Origin: JAPLHP01 sp963720375
Lineage (GTDB): Bacteria; Chloroflexota; Dehalococcoidia; UBA2247; RBG-13-53-26
Length of the DNA: 64,000 nt
Reading direction: 5' to 3'
Assembly (NCBI GenBank): GCA_963720375.1
Contig: CAVRFM010000019.1
Span: forward strand, 62,001 to 126,000
Part shown: positions 8,359-18,272 of the stretch, one piece after another
How the letters are laid out: each line of letters starts with the position of its first letter
Position numbering within the stretch: position 1 is the stretch's first letter
Notes under the pieces: model-generated
Databases searched by the model: none
Told to the model about the DNA's origin: nothing
The model's input: only the letters and a program-made list of their open reading frames with translations
Position numbers and translations under genes: made by a program

Positions 8359-9804
8359 ATGATCCAGAAGGTGAAAAACCACTTGCTAAAGCATAGAGCA
8401 TATGACATTGGTCTTCTCATACTAGTCAGCTTAGCCGCAACCAGCAACTGGTTCAATCTGAGAATTCCTAAAGGCCATGACGCTGTGGCGGATATGTTAT
8501 CTGCTCGAGCTGCCAGCAATTCTATCTTTCTCTACCACATGTTGCCTGGCTGGAGCAATGATTGGTTTCTAGGATATCCTCAGTTTTCTGTATTCTCGCC
8601 GTTGCTTAGTTACTTGATCTTGGTCTTAAGCTTTCCGTTCGGATGGGTGCTTGGCACCAAGTTGCTCTATCTATCCTTCTTCGTCCTTTCCGGAGTCTTT
8701 GCCTACTTCTACGTTTACGAGTTGACCAAGAATCGGTGTGCCAGCTTCGTTGCCGGGCTAGCTTACGTATTCCTCCCCTACCACATAATCGACGTAGGTT
8801 TTGAAGGCCATCAGGGATCCTTCGGCATGCCCTATATGCTAATCCCATTGCTACTGCTATGCCTTGAAAGATTGATCAAGAAGCCTGGCATCAAATACGT
8901 TCTCATCAACGGAGTCCTATTAGCACTATTGACACTGACCTTCCCACAGGTATTCCCCCTTCTAGTTGGGCCATTCCTGGCTCTGTACGTCATTCTGCGA
9001 ATCTGGTGGGAGCGACACAGAGGCGCAGAATATCTCAAGAAGATCACCATCACTTCTGTAGCTACCTTTTGCCTCTCGCTTCTGTTGACCGCGTTCTGGT
9101 GGCTTCCCTTGATCTCGGAGATACGCTATTCCTATGCCACCAGCTTTTCTGTAGAAGCCGCTAGCGAGTCCAGCGCCACTTTTCTTCAGGCAATTACGTT
9201 GAGACCCGCCTTGGATTATGCCCCCTCAAGTGCCTACGGATCAGCAGGATCAATCTTTCTTGAGATACTGCGCATGCTCCCTCTCATTCTGGTATTGCTC
9301 GGCATAATCCTCAACCGCAAGAACAAATACGTCTGGTTTTTCTCAGCTTCAATCCTGATAGCCGTACTCCTCGCTATGGGACCAGACTCTCCCATAAATA
9401 TCTTTGGGGTTGCCTATCGGTATATACCTTTTTTCAGTGGACTAAGAACTCCTGTAAGATTCCTGCTCTTCACTAGTCTTGCCTATGCGGTTTTGATAGG
9501 ATTCTGTGTCTATGGCATTACGGAGCAACTAGGGCATATGCACCTTAGAAAGCTCAGCTATTTCAGCATCCCTCTCCTTATTCCCGTGTTGGTGAGCCTG
9601 ATTATAGTTGGCAACACATGGCAAGAAACCCGAACAGCCTTCAGCACCCTCACCTTGCCTGCTGACGAGGAAAACGCACTTACCTGGCTTAGTGATACAG
9701 AAGGCGGCGACTACCGCATAGCAGATCCGCCCTTCGACCCATATGTCTATACTGCTGAGGATCGCTACGTTCATATAATAAGCCCACCTATTGGACATAT
9801 CTGA
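8359..9804 (+). CDS. YfhO-like multi-pass membrane protein, N-terminal part (frameshifted)
   Basis: This is a large hydrophobic protein with about ten membrane segments, resembling YfhO/6-pyruvoyl-tetrahydropterin-synthase-related membrane proteins of glycan loci. These have a GT-C-like core, and their transfer reaction is mostly unproven. ATG 8359 follows a purine-rich stretch (ggaaagaag); an upstream GTG at 8299 is possible. The frame stops at 9802-9804. Protein sequence continues naturally in another frame from about 9783, so one base is probably missing in the C run at 9783-9785. Whole, the protein would be about 840 residues. Whether the shift is biological or a base-call error cannot be told here. 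Confidence 0.7.
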   Translation: MIQKVKNHLLKHRAYDIGLLILVSLAATSNWFNLRIPKGHDAVADMLSARAASNSIFLYHMLPGWSNDWFLGYPQFSVFSPLLSYLILVLSFPFGWVLGTKLLYLSFFVLSGVFAYFYVYELTKNRCASFVAGLAYVFLPYHIIDVGFEGHQGSFGMPYMLIPLLLLCLERLIKKPGIKYVLINGVLLALLTLTFPQVFPLLVGPFLALYVILRIWWERHRGAEYLKKITITSVATFCLSLLLTAFWWLPLISEIRYSYATSFSVEAASESSATFLQAITLRPALDYAPSSAYGSAGSIFLEILRMLPLILVLLGIILNRKNKYVWFFSASILIAVLLAMGPDSPINIFGVAYRYIPFFSGLRTPVRFLLFTSLAYAVLIGFCVYGITEQLGHMHLRKLSYFSIPLLIPVLVSLIIVGNTWQETRTAFSTLTLPADEENALTWLSDTEGGDYRIADPPFDPYVYTAEDRYVHIISPPIGHI

Positions 9805-10889
9805 CTGGGAAAGAAACTGTATTTGGCGCGGGGACATCACTAGCAGTCAAATATACAGCGAGTGAGCTCGAATCCCTTAACACCGACCTCCAAAGAGGCC
9901 CCTTTGACATGAGCCAATGGCTCAGCATCTTCAACGTGAAGTACGTTCTCCTCGATAAGACCAATCCCCTTTCCTCCAACGTTATCCTGGACGAGAACTT
10001 CGAACTGGTCTGGACAAGCAAGACCATAGACATATACGAAAATCACGCATTGAAGCCCCGGATATTCTCCTTTTCCAACACCAATGAACGTGTCATTGAC
10101 CTCTACGACGGGAATACCATCAATCTGAGTTATGCCGAGGGTACGCAGGAGCCTGTGCTTTCTCTAAGCAACGAGTACAACCTCTCAGATGAACCCACTG
10201 TGAAGAGCTCCTACCACTTCACTACTCCCTCCGACTACCTCTGCTTGGAGGCAAATGTCGAGGGGATAAGCTTCACCCCGAATGATGCTATTCATTTAGT
10301 CTTCTACAGCCAGTACGATATGCCTGATGTTCATCTGAGCCTGGACCTGCTCGAGCGTGATGGCAGCAGATACGATGTTGTGCTGGATGTAGTCGACGGC
10401 ATCCAGGCAGGCTGGAATGAAGTCAATTTCCCTATCTCCCTTCTCATCTTGAGATACTCCACCGATGAGAATGACCACCTCGACCTTGACCAGATCAATC
10501 GGCTCTGGATCGGAGTGGGGAAACAGGGTGACAGCAACCAGACCCGTGAATTCTCACTGTACTTCGACAAGCTTTCGATAGTCAGCCAGGAAATGAACAC
10601 CAACATCGAGTACACCGAGGTCAGACCCGGTAAATATACCGTGCACGTGAATTTCGACTCGCCGTCCTACCTGGTCCTGTCGGAGTCATACTACCCGACC
10701 TGGACGGCAGAAGCCAACGGCAAGAAGGTGAAATCACAGATCATTGACCAATGCCTCAATAGTTTCTACCTGGAACCAGGAGAATATGATGTCACTCTGG
10801 AGTTCGGCACATCTCCGCTCATAACAGCGGGTAACTTTCATGACCGTTTTACCGTTCTACCGGTTGGCTCCGTTGCTGCACTCTCCTGA
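9783..10889 (+). CDS. YfhO-like membrane protein, C-terminal extracytoplasmic part (after frameshift)
   Basis: This frame carries on the preceding gene after a one-base shift: the segment PTYWTYLTGKETVFG fits the usual sequence after the last membrane region of this family. The rest is a soluble beta-rich domain, ending in SESYYPTWTAEANGK and LEPGEYDVTLEF, a common tail of YfhO-like proteins. The first ATG in this frame is at 9909, but sequence upstream of it is clearly coding. If the shift is real, this half is not translated by itself, since no Shine-Dalgarno is visible before 9909. Confidence 0.65.
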   Translation, partial: PTYWTYLTGKETVFGAGTSLAVKYTASELESLNTDLQRGPFDMSQWLSIFNVKYVLLDKTNPLSSNVILDENFELVWTSKTIDIYENHALKPRIFSFSNTNERVIDLYDGNTINLSYAEGTQEPVLSLSNEYNLSDEPTVKSSYHFTTPSDYLCLEANVEGISFTPNDAIHLVFYSQYDMPDVHLSLDLLERDGSRYDVVLDVVDGIQAGWNEVNFPISLLILRYSTDENDHLDLDQINRLWIGVGKQGDSNQTREFSLYFDKLSIVSQEMNTNIEYTEVRPGKYTVHVNFDSPSYLVLSESYYPTWTAEANGKKVKSQIIDQCLNSFYLEPGEYDVTLEFGTSPLITAGNFHDRFTVLPVGSVAALS

Positions 10890-11003
10890 TAAGGAGGATA
10901 CAACCAAGCAGAGGCATCGGCAACCACACGTGATGTCACTGGCACCTTGAAGAACTGAGGCCTCACGGCTAAGTGCAGGTTTCCCAGTCTGATTGTCGTA
11001 CAA

Positions 11004-11033
11004 TTGTCCCTCTTATCCCTTTTAAGCTACAAT
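11004..11033 (+). promoter_or_regulatory. Sigma-70-type promoter upstream of the decayed GT2 gene
   Basis: TTGTCC and TACAAT are separated by 18 bases, about 20 bases before ATG 11054. The -10 matches five of six consensus positions, the -35 four of six. Confidence 0.45.
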
Positions 11034-11053
11034 AAACACTCAATAGAAAGACC

Positions 11054-11791
11054 ATGGACAATATTAAGGAACTCACACAGTCACGTGACGGAGGAGCAGG
11101 AAGAGGCTCACCATCGTCATCCCTGCACTGAACGAAGAGAAGGGCATAGAGAAAACCATCAAGGCTATCCCCAGGAGCGCTCTGAAGCAGGTAGGCTACC
11201 AACTACAGGTCCTGGTTGTCGACAATGGCTCCACTGACAAGACTGCTGAGCTGGCCAGAAAGGCAGGAGCAGACGTCATCTCCGAGCCAAAACGCGGCTA
11301 CGGCAGTGCCCTGAAGGCAGGTTTCGCCTCCGCCGCAGGCACCGTCATTGTCACCGCCGACGCCGATGCTACCTACCCGTTGGAAGACATTCCCAGGTTG
11401 GTTCAAACTCCTGGACACCCAGAACCTGGATTTCATTACGACCAACCGATTTGCCAGCTGGAGAAAGATGCAATGTCCACTTCAGAACAGGATCGGCAAT
11501 GCCATACTGAGACTCGAAACCAGGGTGTCTCTTCAGGCTTCGGTATCGAGCGACCCCAATCCGGGTATGTGGGTTTTCAGGAAGGCGCATCTTAGAAAAC
11601 TGAGATTGCATTCGGACACGGGCCGCTCTCGCACGAGATCAAAATCGAGGCCTGCCATTACGCTAACGCCCGTTGGCATGAAGTGCCCATCCAGATACAG
11701 ACCCGCGACGGCAAAGCAAATTGCTGAGGGGCTGGAAAGTGGGCCTATTGGGAAATTTCTTCACATAGCAAAGAAGCGAGTAGTCCGTTGA
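11054..11791 (+). pseudogene. Decayed GT2 glycosyltransferase (several frameshifts)
   Basis: Pieces of a dolichol-phosphate-mannose-synthase-like GT2 protein appear in order but in different frames. LTIVIPALNEEKGIEKT and VVDNGSTDKTAELAR come first, then GYGSALKAGFA and TADADATYPLEDIP. After a shift near 11,400 comes LDTQNLDFITTNRFASW. GMWVFRKAHL and then HEIKIEACHYANARWHEVPI follow in further frames, and LRGWKVGLLGNFF is in yet another. The N-terminal frame has a stop just upstream and no ATG, so the start at 11054 also needs a shift. At least three lesions make this a true pseudogene or very poor sequence. The GT4 gene starts five bases after its end. Confidence 0.8.
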
Positions 11792-11795
11792 AGCA

Positions 11796-12914
11796 ATGAA
11801 GATCGCCTATATTTATGATGCCATCTACCCCTATGTCAAGGGAGGGGTACAGAAGCGGATATGGGAGTTTTCCACAAGGCTTGCTGCGAAAGGGCACCAG
11901 GTGACCATCTTCGGCATGAAGCACTGGGAAGGCGCCGACATCATGTATAAGGAAGGCGTCAGACTCTGGGGAGTCTGCACCCCTCAGGAGCTTTTTGTAG
12001 ATGGTCACCGTTCTATAAGAGAAGCCGTCTACTTCGCCTGGAAGGTGCTGCCTCCTTTGATGAAAGAGAGATTTGATATCATTGATGCCGCCAATTTCCC
12101 TTACTTTCCTTGCTTTTCGGCATCAGTTAACTCACTCACCAGGAGGTCTCGCCTAATAATCACCTGGCATGAGATATGGGGCGACTACTGGTACGAGTAT
12201 CTGGGGAAGAAGGGCATTTTCGGAAAGATCGTTGAGCGGCTTACCGTCAGTCTGCCTCACAAAGCTATCGCCGTCTCACCTAGCACCAAGAGAAGTCTGG
12301 AAAGGTTTGGGCGCATGAAGGTCGCAGTGATCCCTACCGGCGTTGATATTCAGATGATCGAGAGTGTCCCGTCTTCTGCCAAGGCCACAGATATCATCTT
12401 TGTCGGCAGGCTTACAAGAGAAAAGGGTATTCTCCTGCTCATCAAGGCAGTGCACCTTATCAAAGAACAACGCCAGGACATAGATTGCCTCATCATCGGG
12501 GATGGCCCGGACAGGGAGCATCTTCAGTATCTCGTTCGTGACCTGGCTCTGGAAGCCAACGTTCATTTTGAGGGCCGAGTAGAGAATGATAGTGACGTCT
12601 TCTCCGCCATGAAGTCATCCAGAGTCTTTGCCCTTCCCTCGCTAAGGGAAGGGTTGGGGCTGGTAGTAGTAGAAGCCAATGCCTGTGGTATCCCTGTGGT
12701 CACCATAAAGCACCCCTTGAACGCCGCACAAGATTTGGTCACGGACGGCAAGAATGGCTATGTCTGCGAGCCATCAGAGGGAGACATGGCAGAAAAGATA
12801 CTGATGGCGCTGGGATCCAAAGGCGATTGGGAAGGGAGATGCAAGGACTTCGCCAAGGAATATGATTGGGACGCTATAGTTAACTCCATTGAGCAATTCT
12901 ATCAAGCAAGGTGA
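11796..12914 (+). CDS. GT4 family glycosyltransferase
   Basis: This is a 372-residue GT-B fold enzyme. The N-terminus has the GG-loop YPYVKGGVQKRIWE. The C-terminal domain has VGRLTREKGILLL, then LREGLGLVVVEANACGIPVV, which is the usual EX7E nucleotide-sugar binding site (E at both ends). There is no signal peptide or membrane segment. Such enzymes add a sugar to a growing glycan at the inner face of the membrane. Neighbours are glycan genes on both sides. ATG 11796 is the first methionine before the conserved strand. The donor sugar cannot be inferred. Confidence 0.88.
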   Translation: MKIAYIYDAIYPYVKGGVQKRIWEFSTRLAAKGHQVTIFGMKHWEGADIMYKEGVRLWGVCTPQELFVDGHRSIREAVYFAWKVLPPLMKERFDIIDAANFPYFPCFSASVNSLTRRSRLIITWHEIWGDYWYEYLGKKGIFGKIVERLTVSLPHKAIAVSPSTKRSLERFGRMKVAVIPTGVDIQMIESVPSSAKATDIIFVGRLTREKGILLLIKAVHLIKEQRQDIDCLIIGDGPDREHLQYLVRDLALEANVHFEGRVENDSDVFSAMKSSRVFALPSLREGLGLVVVEANACGIPVVTIKHPLNAAQDLVTDGKNGYVCEPSEGDMAEKILMALGSKGDWEGRCKDFAKEYDWDAIVNSIEQFYQAR

Positions 12915-12944
12915 GACCCCATAAACATCAACATTTCTACCACA

Positions 12945-15113
12945 ATGAAGAGACTTAAGCCTCATCTTCCAGCAATAGTCCTGCTTGCTTCTCTCGCTGT
13001 CATATTCTCCCTTAGATACGTAGTTGCCATGCGCCATCTCGACATGGGGCAGGACATTGCAACCTACCTGTCAACGATGCACACCCTCTTCGGACGGGAT
13101 GTCGCAGGAGTCGGCTTAGATCGCCCTCCGCTCATTGCTCTGCCTCTCAAACTCTTCACTCTGGTATTTGGCGACCTCACCGGTGTCAAAGTGCTTGGGC
13201 TGTTGCTTTCGGTCGTAATTGGCATACCCTTCTATCTACTAGCCAGACGAATCTCACCTCCCTGGATAGCAGTCGCTACCACCATCCTGTTCGTGTTCAG
13301 TCCAGGGTACTCCAATATGCTCTCGTGGGGCTATATCACCATGACGGGCATACTGTTTACCTTGCTCACTCTTCATTTCTTCCTCCTTGTACTGGAGAAA
13401 CCCTCTAAACAGAATGTGATTCTAACTGGGATTTTTGCCTCTCTGATAGTCGGCTTTCATCAGCTCTCCCTCGCCTACTTTGTCCCCCTGTTTCTGCTTC
13501 TTGTCGGCGCTCTGCTGCTATTCAGCCGACGGACACTCCTCGGCAATTTCAAGCCTGCCCTAGCAGCCCTTGCCATAGCAATTATCCTCTCTATCCCCTA
13601 CATACCCATATACCTCCGACTTCTGAGCTGGGAGTCAAGCCCAACCTCATCTGCAGCATTCTCCACCGCACCATTACAACAGGTCGGCACCGAACTCGTC
13701 TACTACCTACCGTACCTTTTAGGCCTCGTCCTCGCCGTGGCATTAGCCATCATCGCTTTGAAATGGATGTGGCATCAGAATAAAAACATAGCCATCACTA
13801 TAACAGTAATGTTCATGTACTCACTTGTCTTGAGCCTTTTCCTACTGCCACCACCCTTCGCTGAGCTTAATCGGCGTGCTCACTACTTCCTGTATGCTCC
13901 GCTCTGGCTTGTTGCAGGTATTGTGCTATCCCACCTCTGGGCATGGCGTACTTCATTACTATCAGGCCGAATTCGCTGGCTTCCGAAGTTGTCCGCTATT
14001 GCCATCATAGCCGCCCTGCTCTCTACCAACATAGTTGCATCGCAAAGCCAACTGCAGAGCGGCATGGACTACTTTGGTTACCTGGATGAGAGTCGCTGGG
14101 AAGCAGTGCAGTGGCTCAAAGAGAACACGCCGCAGGATGCCTTTATCGCCACTTACCCTGAGGACCTTGGCTGGTGGATTGAAGCAGAAGCCGGAAGAAG
14201 AGTCGCCAGTGTCACTGACCGCAACACGGCACCCTATCCCCTACTGAGAGACCGATCTCTGATTGCAGAACAAATCCTTTCCCGGAACATGGGTCTTGAC
14301 AATGGCAAACTCCTGCTGGCAATGAGCTGGCCGTATGACAACGCTCCTGGCGACCCTCTGCTCGCTGCCTATGTTGGCGGCTTCTATCAGGATATCCTCA
14401 TGTTTGACAGCGGCCAGACCCAACTCCAGGTTGAAGGGAGGGGTATGGCCACTCTGGCCAGTGCCCCGAACGAGCAAACCGTAACCACCGGGGACGCTGA
14501 CTCGATGCAGGTAACAGCCTCATACCAGATCTTCGACGTAGAAGTAGTTCAGACGGTGAAGTTGGATCGAGGTAGCCAAGCAGCCACAATCTCCTATAGT
14601 CTTCGCGGCTCTGGCTCCGCGCCAGTCCATCTAGATATTCCTCTGCTTTTCTGTATTCAACCGAAGTCGATATCAATCGACACCGATCTGCATTCCATCG
14701 AAACGGTACAGGATCTGGAAACACCATTCGATGGTATCATTTCAGTGGGCACAAGGCTAACCATCGACACCAGTGGCGGTATGCTTGAAATAACCAACCA
14801 ACAGGACCAGCAAATAGATTTATCCTTCGACATGCAGAGCACTGATGCCTCGATAACATTCAACTTCGCTATCACCACACCGCATATCGACAGCAGCACA
14901 GATGTTACCTACTACGAGGTACCTCGACTCATCAAAGACAATTCCGTGGATTATATTGCTGTTGATCTCAGCCCTGACTCACCCATCTGGAGCAACTTGC
15001 CACCGGGGATAGAAGAATGGCTTGACAACTGCCCCTACTACAAGCTCGTCTATCCACTTGATGGCATCAGCAACATCAGAGTCTATCAGGTCGATAGATC
15101 AGCTCTCCCTTGA
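12945..15113 (+). CDS. Large polytopic membrane protein, GT-C/PMT-like
   Basis: This is a 722-residue protein. The first 430 residues contain about 11 hydrophobic segments; the remaining 290 residues form a beta-rich soluble domain likely outside the membrane. The first outer loop carries acidic residues (DMGQDIATYL, then GLDRPPLIALP), reminiscent of the catalytic loop of PMT/ArnT-type glycosyltransferases using lipid-linked sugars. I could not match it to a named family. Architecture resembles the YfhO-like protein at 8.4-10.9 kb. It follows the GT4 gene by 30 bases and is probably in the same operon. Confidence 0.75.
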   Translation: MKRLKPHLPAIVLLASLAVIFSLRYVVAMRHLDMGQDIATYLSTMHTLFGRDVAGVGLDRPPLIALPLKLFTLVFGDLTGVKVLGLLLSVVIGIPFYLLARRISPPWIAVATTILFVFSPGYSNMLSWGYITMTGILFTLLTLHFFLLVLEKPSKQNVILTGIFASLIVGFHQLSLAYFVPLFLLLVGALLLFSRRTLLGNFKPALAALAIAIILSIPYIPIYLRLLSWESSPTSSAAFSTAPLQQVGTELVYYLPYLLGLVLAVALAIIALKWMWHQNKNIAITITVMFMYSLVLSLFLLPPPFAELNRRAHYFLYAPLWLVAGIVLSHLWAWRTSLLSGRIRWLPKLSAIAIIAALLSTNIVASQSQLQSGMDYFGYLDESRWEAVQWLKENTPQDAFIATYPEDLGWWIEAEAGRRVASVTDRNTAPYPLLRDRSLIAEQILSRNMGLDNGKLLLAMSWPYDNAPGDPLLAAYVGGFYQDILMFDSGQTQLQVEGRGMATLASAPNEQTVTTGDADSMQVTASYQIFDVEVVQTVKLDRGSQAATISYSLRGSGSAPVHLDIPLLFCIQPKSISIDTDLHSIETVQDLETPFDGIISVGTRLTIDTSGGMLEITNQQDQQIDLSFDMQSTDASITFNFAITTPHIDSSTDVTYYEVPRLIKDNSVDYIAVDLSPDSPIWSNLPPGIEEWLDNCPYYKLVYPLDGISNIRVYQVDRSALP

Positions 15114-15660
15114 CCCCGTTTGTTACGACTCCCAGCCCATCTTCTCACCATAGCCAAGCCTATGAAGAGAGCAGCCACACAATTGCTCGACAGCCAAGCT
15201 ATACCAATGCCCACCAGACCCGTCTCCTTCATCAGCACATATCCCACGCCAATTGTGGATAGGGCTACAAAAGCATATATGATTATGACAGGCATCACCT
15301 CCTGCCTGATCCTCTTCTCAGTTACATAAAGGGTATTGAAAACAAGCCAACCAGTGTGAAAGAGGTGTTGATCATCCCCGGCTTGTCTCTTTCACCAGGC
15401 AAGAAACGAATCAGGCCAATATCAAGTCCGAGCCGGGCGAAGACATGTAGCAACAACACAGCAGAAATTAAGGCCGTAGCCAGCCCAACCTGCTCAGGTG
15501 TTGTAAAGGCGGGCGGCAATAGCCCAGAAGAAGAACCCCAGGAGACCAATCACCCCATAAGTAGCTATAAGAAAAACAGCATTCTTATGCAGGGGATTTC
15601 TGAGGTATCCAATCAGCCCACCAACTAGTGGGGTATGCTTCATTAGTCTTCAGCCGCTCT
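15086..15660 (-). pseudogene. Flippase remnant with internal deletion and frameshift
   Basis: On the minus strand, the N-terminal phrases of a Wzx-type flippase (FFFWAIAARLYN, then after a frame change PEQVGLATALISA and IGLIRFLPGERDKPG) join directly to C-terminal phrases (TLYVTEKRIRQEV, GVGYVLMKETGLVGIGIAWLSS). About 240 codons of the middle are missing; the junction lies near 15,330. It resembles the intact flippase at 4.8-6.1 kb, which has LVRFLPDSKQP at the matching place. A joined deletion cannot be a simple base-call error, so this is real gene decay. Its 3' end overlaps the end of the convergent membrane-protein gene by 28 bases. Confidence 0.78.
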
Positions 15661-15743
15661 CCTAAGTACTGAGCCACAATTATAGAGCCCCCTCCATTAC
15701 AGGTAAAGATCGCCGTCGTGAAATCGCCATCACGTTTAGACCC

Positions 15744-16982
15744 ATGAGAAAAACTCGCAGGTTGCAAAAGGTAAACCCTCGCGTTATCATACTTCGAGCT
15801 ATGCGCCTCAACTTGCACCGTCTCAAAGCGCCATCCTGGCTACATCCTTACCTCAACTCACCCCTCTTCAATACTCTTCGTCAGGCGCTGGGAAGAGCTG
15901 TCACCCTCTTCCTCACCATCGAACCCCTATGGGCTATGATTGCAGCAACATTCGTTTTCCTGTCGTACCTTCTGAACCTCAGCACAGTCCTCCCCTGGAT
16001 TGGGTTGGGGTTAGTTTTCCTGCCTTTCCCCCTGCGCCTCATCAGTCAGGGCACTCTGAGGGTGGGTACACCCTTTGACCTTCCTCTGGCCCTGCTCATG
16101 GCTGGCGCTCTCGTCGGATTATGCATCTCACCTGACTACGCTATCAGCCTTGGAGCCTTTCAGTGTATGCTCGCTCTCTCCCTCTTATATTACTCATGGA
16201 GCAACTATCCGCACCCCGCAATTATGTTGAAATGGCTTATCCCTTTCTGCACTTTAGGTATCCTGGCAGCATTTCTTCTTACACTTTTTAACCTGCCTCA
16301 TCTTTCAAGCCAACCCAACCTTGTTCTGGGGGGGGCAGGCACTCACCATGGCTTGGCTGTGTCTCTGATCATCACCGTCGCTATCCTCGTTGGAATCACC
16401 GCATTTGGCAAAAATACCAGGGTAAGGCTAGTTGTTGCCGCCATCTGTCTCCTCTTCTTTATCGTCGCGCTGGTTCTGACACATGAATCCCTGAAAAGCC
16501 TCATCACCGGGGAAAGTATCAGGGGAAGAATACCCGAATGGCATAACACTATCACTATGTTGAAGGATTCCCCTCTTTCCGGACTCGGCTTGGGCTGCTG
16601 GGCTCTGACCTACTACCACAGCACAGTGATCCCCATTGAAATTACCCATGGAATTACCCATGCCCATAACGCCTATCTCGAACTCTACTCTAATACCGGT
16701 TTTCTCGGCGCCATAGCTCTCCTTGTTTCACTGATCATAGCGGGCAAACTCGGCTTGGATATCATTAGATCACCCCGAAATAGCCCATGGTACGGATTTG
16801 GCATCGGTGTATTGCTTGCCTGGGCTGTGACCCTGCTCGTGGGTATCGTGGAAAGCGCCCCCATCGGGGTTCCCTTAGTAGCAGCAACCACCTATTATTA
16901 CATCATCTCGCCGATACCCTGGATACTGATGGCCCTCCTTGTGATCGCCTACCGTTTGCAATGTGCTCCAAGCAGACTGTAA
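15744..16982 (+). CDS. O-antigen ligase/polymerase-like membrane protein
   Basis: This is a 412-residue polytopic protein with about ten hydrophobic segments. The Wzy_C signature is clear: GRIPEWHNTITMLKDSPLSG is followed by HAHNAYLELYSNTGFLG, containing the His-rich outer loop of O-antigen ligases and polymerases. Such proteins join undecaprenyl-linked glycan to an acceptor or polymerise repeat units. ATG 15744 gives the longest form; ATG 15801, which begins RLNLHRLK, is an alternative. It lies in the glycan locus, which otherwise has transferases and a flippase but no other candidate polymerase. Confidence 0.82.
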   Translation: MRKTRRLQKVNPRVIILRAMRLNLHRLKAPSWLHPYLNSPLFNTLRQALGRAVTLFLTIEPLWAMIAATFVFLSYLLNLSTVLPWIGLGLVFLPFPLRLISQGTLRVGTPFDLPLALLMAGALVGLCISPDYAISLGAFQCMLALSLLYYSWSNYPHPAIMLKWLIPFCTLGILAAFLLTLFNLPHLSSQPNLVLGGAGTHHGLAVSLIITVAILVGITAFGKNTRVRLVVAAICLLFFIVALVLTHESLKSLITGESIRGRIPEWHNTITMLKDSPLSGLGLGCWALTYYHSTVIPIEITHGITHAHNAYLELYSNTGFLGAIALLVSLIIAGKLGLDIIRSPRNSPWYGFGIGVLLAWAVTLLVGIVESAPIGVPLVAATTYYYIISPIPWILMALLVIAYRLQCAPSRL

Positions 16983-17009
16983 GATAGCGCAAAGTACAGC
17001 AAGAAATCG

Positions 17010-18272
17010 ATGAGCATAGAGCAGATTCTCGCCATCCTGATCTTCGTCGCTATGTTCATCGCCATCATGTCAGGGAAGGTCCACCGCTATATCCCTGCCC
17101 TCATCGGTGGTGCCCTCGCTGCTATCCTGATCCTCACTCTTGTGGAACCGGGTCCCCAGAACCTGTGGCATGTCCTCCGGCTGTCTGACTTCGTCGATCC
17201 TCACTGGTGGTATGGCAAGCATGCTGCAGAGACAGCGTCCAACGCCAGTTCCCAAATCAGCGGCGTGAATTGGCAAACCATGATCTTTATCGGCGGCATG
17301 ATGGTCATGGTAGAGGGGCTAGGAGCAGCAGGGTTCTTCCGCTGGCTGTGTCTACTGGTGGCCAAGCTCGTCAAGTACCGGGTTATCCCTATTCTGATTA
17401 CCTTCATGCTGCTGTCTGGTTTTCTATCCATGTTCATTGACAGCATCACAGTACTTCTGTTCCTGGCCACCGTGACTATTGAGCTGGCTCGTCTGCTTAA
17501 ATTCGATCCGGTACCAGTCATAATTGCCGAGATATTTGCCGCCAATATCGGAGGTAGTGCCACCATGTCCGGCGATCCTCCGAACATAATCATAGGCACC
17601 CATTTCAATTACACGTTTTCTGACTTCATTCTCAACACTGGAATCATCGCCTGGATAGGAATGCTTGTAGCCCTGGCCTTCTTCTATCTTGTTTTCCGCA
17701 AAACTCTAACACAGTCATCCTCAGGAAATCCGGCAGGCACACCAAGTCGATACCCTGAACCAGGAGAGGCCATCCTCAACCCCCGCTTGTTCAGGATAAA
17801 CACAGCCATCTTCATCCTTGTTATTCTCTTGCTGGTCACCCATGCCAATACTGGCCTCTCAGTAGCCCTGATCGGCTGCATCGCTGCCTCCCTCACACTG
17901 ATCGCGGCTAGAGGGCGGGTAAGACACATCCTTAAAGGCATAGACTGGCGTACTTTGCTTTTCTTCCTTGGTTTGTTTATCTGTGTAGGCGGGCTGGAGA
18001 TGACCGGGGTTCTCCAAAAGCTGGCTGACCTTATCGGGGACGTATCCGGCGGCAGCCTTATGATAGCCATCACCTTCATCCTATGGATCTCTGCCTTTGC
18101 CTCTGCCATAATCGATAACATCCCCTTCGCTGCCACTATGTGCCCGGTTATCGGCAGACTGGCAGCCACTATCAGCCCGCCTGCCCATGCTCAGCCCCCC
18201 TGGCCTGGTCTCTGGCCCTGGGCACAGACATCGGGGGCAATGGTACACCCATTGGAGCCTCAGCCAATGTAG
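17010..18272 (+). CDS. ArsB/NhaD/SLC13-type ion permease, frameshifted near its 3' end
   Basis: This is a polytopic transporter of the ion transporter superfamily. It has about ten membrane segments. MFIDSITVLLFL and GGSATMSGDPPNIIIG form the first conserved half; SAIIDNIPFAATMCPV starts the second. Family members move Na+/H+, arsenite, citrate or related anions. The reading frame leaves the family sequence after about residue 395, at a run of six C at 18195-18200, and ends early at 18272. The correct end is found in the next feature. It is not an obvious glycan gene and may be an unrelated chromosomal gene at the edge of the locus. Confidence 0.78.
   Translation: MSIEQILAILIFVAMFIAIMSGKVHRYIPALIGGALAAILILTLVEPGPQNLWHVLRLSDFVDPHWWYGKHAAETASNASSQISGVNWQTMIFIGGMMVMVEGLGAAGFFRWLCLLVAKLVKYRVIPILITFMLLSGFLSMFIDSITVLLFLATVTIELARLLKFDPVPVIIAEIFAANIGGSATMSGDPPNIIIGTHFNYTFSDFILNTGIIAWIGMLVALAFFYLVFRKTLTQSSSGNPAGTPSRYPEPGEAILNPRLFRINTAIFILVILLLVTHANTGLSVALIGCIAASLTLIAARGRVRHILKGIDWRTLLFFLGLFICVGGLEMTGVLQKLADLIGDVSGGSLMIAITFILWISAFASAIIDNIPFAATMCPVIGRLAATISPPAHAQPPWPGLWPWAQTSGAMVHPLEPQPM

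Noticed and set aside
15120..15628. Plus-strand frames over the flippase remnant
   Set aside because: The minus-strand reading gives clear flippase phrases; the plus frames are shadows.
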